Below, one piece after another: positions 1-7,436 of a stretch of DNA of 33,579 bases (positions are counted from its first letter, which is position 1; each line of letters starts with the position of its first letter). The position numbers and the translations under genes were made by a program. The DNA lies in contig NW_008246108.1 in assembly GCF_000281045.1 (NCBI RefSeq), forward strand, positions 428,044 to 461,622. The letters are read 5' to 3'. The notes beneath the pieces were generated by a model that worked only from the letters and a program-made list of their open reading frames with translations, was not told the DNA's origin and did not search any database. The stretch comes from Saprolegnia diclina VS20 (lineage: Eukaryota > Oomycota > Saprolegniomycetes > Saprolegniales > Saprolegniaceae).

Positions 1-54
1 CGAGCGACATGGCGCCGGCCTGTCAAAACGCATCAATGAATTGTTGCGAGCTGT

Positions 55-100
55 CCAATCATTTTACGCAAGCAACAACATTTTAACCAATCCAAATTGG
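55..100. promoter_or_regulatory. CCAAT-box cluster at the left edge
   Basis: Two forward CCAAT pentamers (55-59, 87-91) with centres 32 bp apart and one reverse ATTGG (96-100). The spacing matches the roughly 31-bp spacing of CCAAT boxes elsewhere in this window. No gene can be assigned to it from the sequence; it may serve something to the left of the window. Confidence 0.35.
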
Positions 101-102
101 GA

Positions 103-188
103 CAAACAAACCAAACAAACAAACAAACAAACAAACAAACAAACAAACAAACAAACAAACAAACAAACAAACAAACAAAAAACAAACA
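103..188. repeat. (AAAC)n microsatellite
   Basis: An almost perfect run of the tetranucleotide AAAC (TTTG on the other strand), interrupted once near each end. The Phe/Val/Cys/Leu-rich reading frame it produces on the minus strand is a by-product of the repeat and not a protein. Confidence 0.95.
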
Positions 189-284
189 GGCAAATAATCC
201 AGAGATGACGAGTACCGCATAAACTGTGGGGAACTAACAAACGTGCCTAATAAAAGCGAAGAAGAGAAGATGCACTTTCGAACG

Positions 285-316
285 ACGTCCCATCGTCCCA
301 TCGTCCCGTCGTCCCA
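285..316. repeat. 8-bp tandem repeat (CGTCCCAT-type)
   Basis: Four tandem copies of an octamer close to CGTCCCAT, the third ending in G. A further partial copy lies at about 330-338. Non-coding; no flanking gene signal. Confidence 0.8.
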
Positions 317-503
317 AGGATTCCCTTGCGTCGTCCCATCGCCATGTCCTAAGAAAGCTGACCTTCTATCGTGGTTGACGATAAAAATTGATGCCGTATA
401 AAACCATTTGATGTTTGTATTGGCCCCATAAAGGGGCCTATTTTCGGCCTAATTTCTACCAATAGCCGTGCGCTAAACCTCCAGATACAATCCGGATGCA
501 TGT

Positions 504-580
504 CAGCCAATGCCTATGCTCGATGAGGATCGCCAGCCAATGCCTATGCTCGATTTGTGATACTCGAATAGGCATTGGCC
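504..580. repeat. Direct and inverted CCAAT-containing repeats
   Basis: Two identical 21-bp copies beginning CAGCCAATGCCTATGCTCGA (504-524 and 534-554, period 30 bp) are followed by an inverted copy of the core (GGCATTGGCC, 571-580). The same core, as GCCAATGCCTGTGCT, recurs at 984-1073 and inside a carrier-gene intron near 28,660. It looks like a dispersed promoter-type element with a CCAAT box at its centre. Whether it is a regulatory site or a repeat fragment cannot be settled here. Confidence 0.6.
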
Positions 581-982
581 AGTGATCCCGCTAGACGGTT
601 GCCACAGAGGCAGCAGCGCGCCAGCGTCACTGCAAGCTCTGCTGCAAGCTCATGGCGTCCGCCCGTCGGTCGTGCACTGTTGTCGGGCTCAACGACCGGC
701 AGCTCGACGCGACCGACTGAAGCCTCTCTAGGGGCTTGTACGACTCGGATTATGCGCGGGGCGGCGAGCGAGGTGCCTTCCTATGGTACTCACACCATAG
801 CGTGTGCTTCCTGGGGCGTCAGCACGACGCGCAAACACGGACGCCGTCGATGGCAATGCAGCTTTGGGCTCCATGGATCGAACGGGTCGTCCGGGGTTCG
901 ATCACAGGGCGCGCGTCCCATGCTCCAAGCTGTCGAATTTGCTGTCTACGAACTTCGAGTGTTATAGAATTATTTCATTTTA
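575..982 (+). pseudogene. Possible decayed coding remnant, unidentified
   Basis: GC-rich stretch between two blocks of CCAAT repeats with coding-like pieces in two forward frames. The clearest is 736-978, containing YDSDYARGGERGAFLWYS, followed by His/Gln/Trp-containing text. Upstream pieces lie in another frame and contain a stop, so no intact gene is present. I recognise no family. It could equally be non-coding sequence that happens to stay open because of high GC. Confidence 0.15.
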
Positions 983-1073
983 AGCCAATGCCTGTGCAGC
1001 AGCACGTGCCTCATAAGTAAAAATCAGCCAATGCCTGTGCTCCTAGAATGCATTATAGCCAATGCCTGTGCTC
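983..1073 (+). promoter_or_regulatory. Three CCAAT-box repeats
   Basis: Three copies of AGCCAATGCCTGTGC at about 983, 1026 and 1057. The last two centres are 31 bp apart. They abut the truncated 3' end of the ferric-reductase relic, so this junction may be a rearrangement breakpoint. The motif matches those upstream of intact genes in the window. Confidence 0.5.
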
Positions 1074-2131
1074 TATTCGACCCACATCCTACGAGGTAGT
1101 CCCCGATCGAACACCGTCGTCGTCGTCTCGGCCAGGACGTCAATCGCCTCTGACGCTGCTTGCGTCACGTGCAAGTGCAATCGAGGCGCTTTCGCGACGA
1201 CGTTGTCGAGAACGGACTCGAATTGATGCAAAAGACGCACGTCGCGCACGTGCCATACCAAATGCATCGCCTTCGCAGGCGTCGCATGCACCGCGTCGAC
1301 GAGCAGTCCGAGAAGCGGCGTCACGCCAATGCCACCCGCGACAAACACAAGCGTATCAAACGGTGCGGGGTGCAACCCCCGGCGCGACGACACCGTGTCG
1401 GCGTACAGAATCGGGTCGGTCTCGGCGAGTGTGCACTGAGCAACGTACGCGTGCAACTGCCGCGTCCAGTGTCCTTGTACCTTGATGTGCACAGCGAGCG
1501 TCTCGGGCGTTGTGACGGGCGCCGACGTGATGCTAACGGGTGCCACTGCGTCGACGAAATCGCCGGCGCGCGCAGCCAGAGCACACCACCCGGGGCGTAC
1601 GTTGTTGCCGTCGCCAACACGAGCTCGGTGACACCGTTGATGTCTTCCCCACACCTTGCGAGATGGTTCCAGTCCTGGCATCGCGAGCGGCCTTCGCACG
1701 CGTGCACTAGAAAGCAAGAAAGAACCCTGCTCCACCAGGGCGAAACTTCTGCTTATCCGTTGTTCGAAAGATCGTTGCACGCTCAGGCCGTTGCGATCCA
1801 ACGGCTCACAACGCACCGGCGGATAACCTTGGTCGATCCGTCCGTGCACATCAACCGTGGTCGTGGGCAACCGCGCGAACAACGGCGACCGGTGCCGATG
1901 TGAACGCTGCCGAGAGCACCTTGTTGGCAATGTACAGGACCATAGTCATAAACACCCACGCAATGATCGGGCCCCAGTGCAAGACCGCAAAGAGCGTCGC
2001 GGGCACAAAGAGAAAGTGCGCCGCCTTAAAGGTAGCGTACGACCGGCGCCGAATCACCGGCAGCGACATGACGGCCATGCCCACAATGCAGAAAACGAAA
2101 GCCACCCAAACGCATTCATCCACGGCTTCTT

Positions 2132-2139
2132 CCCGTTAG
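2132..2139. repeat. Left target-site duplication of the hAT element
   Basis: CCCGTTAG, identical to 3626-3633. Eight-base duplications are the hallmark of hAT-superfamily insertion. The two copies flank the element exactly and restore the ferric-reductase relic when one is removed. Confidence 0.93.
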
Positions 2140-2161
2140 CAAAGATCGGTCCAAAATAATG

Positions 2162-2182
2162 TATGGAAATACTATTTCCATA
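2162..2182. repeat. Palindrome near the left transposon end
   Basis: Perfect 10-bp inverted repeat around a single C (TATGGAAATA-C-TATTTCCATA). The right end has the related 7-bp palindrome TTCCATA-C-TATGGAA at 3601-3615. Both probably belong to the sites bound by the hAT transposase. Confidence 0.7.
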
Positions 2183-2348
2183 ATTTGTTCACCCCTAAGT
2201 ATGGCAGGCCTCGTAAATATGGCCATTATGGGGGCGAGCTTCGAAGGACGGGGCCATAGGTATGGCAAAACTGGTGCTTAGGGACAAAAATGGGTGACTT
2301 CAAATCCGCGTAAATTCGTCTTTAAATCGGTTTCTTTAAGACGAATAA

Positions 2349-3362
2349 AACGCAACATTTCTCCAGGACACGCTTACCGTCTTTAACAAGACGATCGACA
2401 ACGTGGGTTTCATCGTCGGGGACAATTGCGCCACCAACAAAGCCGTTGCCGACCATCTCCACATCCCCCTGGTTGGCTGCGCATCCCACCGCCTGAACCT
2501 TGCTGTCCAAGCGTACCTCCAGCAGCACGAGCACCTTATCCAGACGATCCACGTGCTCATGGTGCGCCTCAAGACAAACAAAAACCGCGGCTACCTGCGC
2601 CAGCATACGCACTTGGCACCGAAGGTCCAGAACGCCACGCGCTGGACTTCGACGTTTACAATGCTCGAGCGCTTCATGGCGATCAAGGACCACCTTCCGT
2701 TCCTACGCGACGTCGTCGACCTCATCCCGTCGCCGGGCGCCGTCGTTAAGGTCGAGCAACTCATCATCGCCTGCAATGAGTTTCATGGTTACACTCTCGC
2801 GCTTCAAAAAGACGACATCAACCTTCTTGAAGTGCGACAACTTTTCGACGAACTCATCAAACGCTACCCCGTGATGGCTCGGGAACTGGCTGCGAACGCT
2901 GCGATCGTCAAAAGCCCGGTTTTCGAAGCCGCTGTCGTCAAGGTCTTAGGAAAGAAGGAGTCTCTGATGACGGATGAAGAATGCGATGCCCTCGAAATGT
3001 TCAAGCTCCCGGTCAGCTGCAGTGCGCCGCAGCCCGTCGACACGACCCCTGTCGACCCAAGAATGCTAGCATTCCATGTGCTCAGCAACAAGCGCAAGAG
3101 ATCCGAAGAATCCGCCGGATCCTCGTACTCCAACCTCCAGTACATCATCCCCACGTCCAACGTCGTGGAGCGCCTGTTCTCCAAAGCTAAGCTCGTCTAC
3201 TCTGATCGCAGACAGCGCATGCTTCCCATCACGCTTGAGGCCATCATGTTCCTAGCCACGAACAGAAACTTCTGGGACGAGGCAATGGTCGAGGACGTGC
3301 TACGCAGCACGCCTATCCCGGATGTCATCTCCAACACCGTCCAAACCGTCCTCCACGACTAG
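2349..3362 (+). pseudogene. hAT transposase, C-terminal fragment
   Basis: Open from 2349 (a stop lies at 2346) with no in-frame ATG where a family N-terminus should be. The text begins at the catalytic-domain block FIVGDNCATNKAV, continues through GCASHRLNLAVQ and NATRWTSTFTMLERF, and ends with the hAT dimerisation block SNVVERLFSKAKLVYSDRRQ, then a stop at 3360-3362. These blocks in this order are typical of hAT transposases. About 338 codons remain, compared with 600 or more in complete members; the BED zinc finger and first catalytic Asp region are absent. An upstream exon cannot be excluded, but only about 200 bp separate the left terminus from the open stretch, too little for the missing part. 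Confidence 0.88.
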
Positions 3363-3625
3363 ACCGATTACCCCTAGCAATACATCTGCATGACATAATA
3401 CATCTACATCTTGCTTTTACTATAATATGTGAATCTCCATGGGTTAAACTCCTGTGCCGCAACGTTTAAACTCAAAACCCCCGATTATGGCCATATATGC
3501 CATTTATGGGAGGCGATTCTCATTTCTAGGGCAATATGTATTGGATTTGAGACACGTAGGGTACATTTATATGCCACGTCCATGAATCCTGCCCATTTTT
3601 TTCCATACTATGGAACCGATCTCTG

Positions 3626-3633
3626 CCCGTTAG
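3626..3633. repeat. Right target-site duplication of the hAT element
   Basis: CCCGTTAG, an exact copy of 2132-2139. The duplication lies inside the coding text of the ferric-reductase relic, at the codons for Thr-Asn-Gly just after CDLA. Confidence 0.93.
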
Positions 3634-4396
3634 TAGCGAGATCGCAGTGAAAGCATGGCATGAGCCCCGCGACGTCGTTTTCGGCCACGTAGACTTAGAC
3701 GTACAGCGCCGTGTGGACTACAACGCACACCAGTGTCGCGACACCGAGCCACTTGTAGTACGCGACGCCGCGCGCAATCGAAATACCGAAAAAGTCCATC
3801 CAAAAACAGTGTTTTGTCGCCGGGAGCGACACAAACATCATGTTGTAGAGCGACGCCAAGGGCGAGCGCTGCGGCCTCGAGACGCTCGTGCAATGTCTTT
3901 TGTGGCCGCGTACGGTAAGAGTAGTAGAAAAATGCCGTCGCAATCGTCAAGAAGAGCACTTCGCCGAGCGAGAGACCGGCGCAGAGGGCCGGTGTCCGGT
4001 GCAGGAAACGGACGAATTATCTTCGCACCGCTCGTTTGCAATTGTACGGACAGCAGCTCGCTAGCGTATGGGACAGTCATGGCTACTCCATTAGGACACG
4101 GACGATCGACGCCTACTTTCCACATATCGCATACGTCTATCCTTGACATCAACTGCTCCATCATGTCTCGTCTGCTCATGCCCCTTGCTCAACAATGCAC
4201 TTTGAAGCCAACAGCGATTGGATTTGGCTGTCTTGCGAGTAATGCTAATATCTGCAATGTGCCGAACGACTTAAGTAACATGGCAGCGTAATTTGCCGCC
4301 CCTTCTGGCACAATCCAGCGAGCGACTGAGTGGAAAAAAGTTGTCGGTCTATTGATATCTAGTGCACTAGTATGTACGGTCATCGATGTGCGCTCG

Positions 4397-5230
4397 TTAT
4401 ATAACCCACGCATCGAGCAGCTCTGTGCACAGATACAAGAGCTTTTCGAGTGCTTCAAAGCTCCTTGATGTACCGTCGTTTGTGCAGCTAATGTCTAAAA
4501 TCGTCTCGGCAACCCGTGCCTTCAAGCTCGACAACGCGCTTCCATCGCGCCGTCGCGCGTAAATATACCCGTCGAGCACGTTCGACATGGCGTTGACGTC
4601 CAGCAAAGCTGCGTGGAGAACGCTCTTGGCATGCATCTGAAGAGCGCTTGTCACCTGCGATCGAATCTGTGTCGCGAGGGCGCGGACAGAGGTCGCTGAG
4701 AACGGACCGATGGTAACAACAAGGCCCCACGGTCCCGCCAGCGCCTGTTTCGGCACAAGCCGCCGTGTTGGGTCGTCGGCACTTCGAAGCACTCGTAGTT
4801 GGCTGGCGTCTTCCAGAATGTCCTTGAAATGGGTGGTTTGGAGCGCACTTGCGTCGGCCATGTCGGCGCAAAGACAAGCAGAAAGCTCGCTGAGAAGCGT
4901 CGTTTTCGCGTGTTCGAGTGTCCACGTGTCGTGCTTAAGGCGCGAAATCGCATCTTCGAGCACGTCCCAGCCCTCTTGTAGCACTTGTAGAACGGACACC
5001 CGCATGTCGGCGCGCCCCGAGTCGGCTTGCAAAAGGACATAGTCGGTAAGGAGATGCAGCAGCATTGTACACCACGCTTGTGCGGGGGCCAACGCTTGCT
5101 GCCGCGCGGCATGGCTGCTTGCAACGAGAGCCTCGTAGCGCTGAACAAAGGCGTTGATCTCGGGCGAAAAGGCATCCCGGTACGTGGCAAGGATGCCACG
5201 TGCAGCTTCATTGCGCGAGCGCATCGGCAT
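4397..5230 (-). CDS. Helical protein of unknown function (local paralogue family, member 1)
   Basis: About 277 residues from the first in-frame ATG (5228-5230). The frame is open further upstream to 5326 without an ATG, so an upstream exon is possible. No known domain is recognised. The sequence is almost wholly helix-forming (long Ala/Leu/Arg/Gln runs), with a short hydrophobic stretch near the middle (GPWGLVVTIGPFSA). A central block containing AQAWCTMLLHLLTDY aligns in pattern with the WCI block of the genes at 5498-6898 and 7437-9104, so the three are probably diverged copies. It lies head-to-head with the 5498 gene, 267 bp apart from this ATG. Function unknown; cytosolic location is likely if no upstream exon adds a signal. 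Confidence 0.6.
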   Translation of the reverse strand: MPMRSRNEAARGILATYRDAFSPEINAFVQRYEALVASSHAARQQALAPAQAWCTMLLHLLTDYVLLQADSGRADMRVSVLQVLQEGWDVLEDAISRLKHDTWTLEHAKTTLLSELSACLCADMADASALQTTHFKDILEDASQLRVLRSADDPTRRLVPKQALAGPWGLVVTIGPFSATSVRALATQIRSQVTSALQMHAKSVLHAALLDVNAMSNVLDGYIYARRRDGSALSSLKARVAETILDISCTNDGTSRSFEALEKLLYLCTELLDAWVI

Positions 5231-5383
5231 CGACAGTACCGACTCGACACTCGTTGCGCTTTGGATTCGCCTGCCGCTTTCGATTCCGTGACTGGATAAA
5301 CCGATGGGCGCCGACGTCAGCTTCAAGGTTTGCCCTGTAAAATGTCACGTCCATCGACTGATAGATTGATACTTATCACGTCA

Positions 5384-5409
5384 ATCCGGATATAAGAAAC
5401 TATCCGGAT
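5384..5409. promoter_or_regulatory. Paired ATCCGGAT palindromes in a divergent promoter
   Basis: Two copies of the 8-bp palindrome ATCCGGAT (5384-5391, 5402-5409), 18 bp apart, in the middle of the intergenic region between the divergent genes at 4397-5230 and 5498-6898. With the flanking A/T they also form a 9-bp inverted repeat with an 8-nt loop. A dimeric regulator could bind here and control both genes; this is inference. Single ATCCGGAT-like copies near 490 and 16,459 show the octamer is not unique to this site. Confidence 0.45.
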
Positions 5410-5497
5410 CAACGTTGACAGATTCAGTCAACTGCCTGGTCACGAGAGTCTAAATGCACGCAACTAGACGTCGGCAGTTGATGCTTTCGTTGTCGCA

Positions 5498-6898
5498 ATG
5501 CGGGTCCTTGGCGAACAGTCTTCAATTTACCCAGTCGCGCACCCTTATCACCACGCAATAATGCTCGTCCCCTTCGGGTGTCTCGTGCTCATTGTCCTCT
5601 CGATCATTGGCGCTTGCCTCGACTGCGCTTCGCGCAGACTTCGACGGCGTACAAAATCGGAGTCGGCCTATGGCGATCGATCGCCGCTTCTGATGAACGA
5701 TATGCATCGTCTCTCCGCCTCGGCACACACCGCGTCGCTCTCGAATGTCGAATTGGACATGAATGGAGCAGCACCCGAGCTAGACGACGACGACATGCAG
5801 CGAGAAGACGAGCCGACGAGCACCGAGACGGTGGAGGCACCAGACACCGAGACATCGACCGACCACGTCGCCCTGGACATCAACGAGCACCAGATCCTTC
5901 CACGACCAACCTTTGAGCGCCAAGACGAAGCAACACCCGATCAAGACGACGACGACGGGGCAATTTTGCAGCGGGACAACGAGTCGGAGCCCACCATTAA
6001 GCCACTGATCGTCACGAGACCGAATCTTCCGCCTTACCGGTCGCTGATTCAGCAACATTTTGACGAGATCTGGTGCGAGTACGATAAGTCCGCGCGATTG
6101 ACCAAGGCCATCGCTGCCCAGCCTCCCAACGCTGCAGGACTCGCGAGCGGGCTATTTCAGCTACGAACGGGGCTTGCGATCTTCGATACGCTCATCGACG
6201 TCAGCATTCAGCCAGCTCTCTTTTCACGCAACTCGATGGCGACCGTCGACGCCTACGTGCCCGCGTGCCCTCACGATGCTGCGCCGTTGATCGGAACAGC
6301 GACGACACAGGCGCTCAACAGCTGCGACGCGGTCGACAAGGCGGGGCGCGAAGTCAATTCGTGGTGCATACAAGCCGAATCGTTCCTTGCATTTGCCATC
6401 GAAGCGGTGCGCGACGACAACTTGAAGGACGCGACAACAGTCGCCGTCGAACTCTGCCGCAGCGGCGTCGAAGTCATGCAGAAGGTAGCGACAGCAATGC
6501 ATTCGTGTATCGACACGTTGAAGGACACAGCGGTCATGTATGAAAAGCTCGCCGCGCTCCACAAGACCAGTGCGAAGACCAACACGTTGACGAACGGGGA
6601 GCTAGGGAACGCGATGTCATTTGAGCCCGACGTCGTCGAGTGGGCCAACGTACTCCAGCGCCACGTGCGACGCATTGCTAACCTCGTTGATCGTATCGAA
6701 ATAGCGCTGACGGAGCTGCAGAATCTGCGCGTCGTTGAGGCACTTGAATCGTACCTTGAGCACTCCGTGTCGCTGGAGACGTTGGACCCAGCGACGCTAG
6801 AGGAGCTCACGATTGTATCGTCCGCCCTTTTGAACGAATGCGAAAATTACCAGCACAAGCATCGAGAACGCATTAGCGCTACATATAATGCCATGTAA
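5498..6898 (+). CDS. Single-pass membrane protein with helical C-terminal domain (member 2)
   Basis: 466 residues from ATG 5498 to TAA. A hydrophobic segment at residues 22-41 (MLVPFGCLVLIVLSIIGACL) is followed by Arg-rich CASRRLRRR, predicting a short outside N-terminus and a cytoplasmic body. Residues 60-165 are acidic and low-complexity (Asp/Glu/Thr), a likely disordered linker. The C-terminal 290 residues are helical; the block ALNSCDAVDKAGREVNSWCI matches ALDAHDAYAKASRAVYFWCI of the gene at 7437-9104 at many positions, and the order of the following helices also matches. No known domain is recognised. It shares a divergent promoter with the gene to its left. Possibly an organiser of a membrane-associated complex, but function is unknown. 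Confidence 0.75.
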   Translation: MRVLGEQSSIYPVAHPYHHAIMLVPFGCLVLIVLSIIGACLDCASRRLRRRTKSESAYGDRSPLLMNDMHRLSASAHTASLSNVELDMNGAAPELDDDDMQREDEPTSTETVEAPDTETSTDHVALDINEHQILPRPTFERQDEATPDQDDDDGAILQRDNESEPTIKPLIVTRPNLPPYRSLIQQHFDEIWCEYDKSARLTKAIAAQPPNAAGLASGLFQLRTGLAIFDTLIDVSIQPALFSRNSMATVDAYVPACPHDAAPLIGTATTQALNSCDAVDKAGREVNSWCIQAESFLAFAIEAVRDDNLKDATTVAVELCRSGVEVMQKVATAMHSCIDTLKDTAVMYEKLAALHKTSAKTNTLTNGELGNAMSFEPDVVEWANVLQRHVRRIANLVDRIEIALTELQNLRVVEALESYLEHSVSLETLDPATLEELTIVSSALLNECENYQHKHRERISATYNAM

Positions 6899-7436
6899 TG
6901 TGATAGATTATTGTTTGTTAGCTACTACTAAATTTATGTTAGTAGAATTTAATGGTCATCGAGGGTTCGTCTCATCAGCACTCCTTAGCGACGCGCACGG
7001 ACGCATGCGGCTCCGTTCGTCGCCGGCGACAGCCATCTTTGGCCTAAGCGCGATCTTGAGCTTACATCTCTTGTAAATCGCCCCGAGTCGGTTGCAAGAA
7101 GAGCGAGCGCAGTGGCTTGCTTGCTTTTTCGGTAATTTGCGCGAGCTGACGCGACGCGGCTGTTGGTGCGATTGCCGTCGCTAGCTCAGAGGCTCAGCCT
7201 GTGACAGTGCACCATGCTATGCGACCAGTCGAGGCGATTGCATCTCGTCAGCTCGTAACTCCTCCTGCATTACGCAGCTGGGCCATCGTCCTTGAGCGAG
7301 CGACTGCGACCATGGCGGCGCCAGTCTGCCTCGCAGGACGAGAACGGCCGATGATTGGTCTTTTCTTAGCCAATCCAAACGTCCTGCTTAAAACACAGTG
7401 GTTTTTTATTCCACACAAGTGTGGTATTTGTGGTTT
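6899..7436. other. Convergent intergenic region
   Basis: 538 bp between the 3' ends of two convergent members of the helical family. It holds an opposed CCAAT pair (ATTGG 7354-7358, CCAAT 7370-7374) and short open frames without coding character. No RNA gene or terminator-like structure is visible. Confidence 0.5.

Larger units (their letters stand above)
2140..3625 (+). mobile_element. hAT-superfamily DNA transposon, internally shortened (1,486 bp)
   Basis: The element starts CAAAGATCGGTCC and, read from the other end, CAGAGATCGGTTCC, an imperfect terminal inverted repeat of the CARAG type seen in hAT elements. Both ends then carry a TATGGAAA block. It is bounded by the 8-bp direct duplication CCCGTTAG. 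Inside is the C-terminal half of a transposase on the plus strand with the hAT dimerisation region; the N-terminal BED zinc finger and the start of the catalytic domain are missing. TATGGC-type hexamers crowd the subterminal regions (2200-2275 and 3485-3515), as expected of transposase-binding sites. It is probably a non-autonomous deletion derivative that jumped with help from a complete copy. The perfect duplication suggests a fairly recent insertion. Confidence 0.92.
1073..4015 (-). pseudogene. Ferric-reductase-like (FRE/NOX superfamily) pseudogene, split by a hAT element
   Basis: Relic of a membrane flavocytochrome that would move electrons from NAD(P)H through FAD and haem across a membrane, as in ferric-chelate reductases. 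Reading on the minus strand: an N-terminal membrane segment (about 4012-3870, GEVLFLTIATAFFYYSY), a second segment in another frame (3890-3695, DFFGISIARGVAYYKWLG, then VVVHTALYV), a stop TAA at 3695-3697, and continuation (PCFHCDLATNG) up to the transposon. Beyond the transposon come KKPWMNAFG, a frame change near 2105, membrane text (2100-1880, including VIRRRSY and LHWGPIIAW), then an FAD-binding part (APGGVLWLRAPAIS, then QWHP), a frame change near 1538, and an NAD-binding loop (FVAGGIGVTPLLGLL). The C-terminal end is missing and the fragment stops next to CCAAT repeats. At least three frameshifts, one stop, one insertion and one truncation indicate a dead gene. The NADPH-oxidase branch cannot be fully excluded. 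Confidence 0.85.

Noticed and set aside
83-301. Minus-strand frame with repeated Phe-Val-Cys-Leu
   Set aside because: Produced by the AAAC microsatellite.
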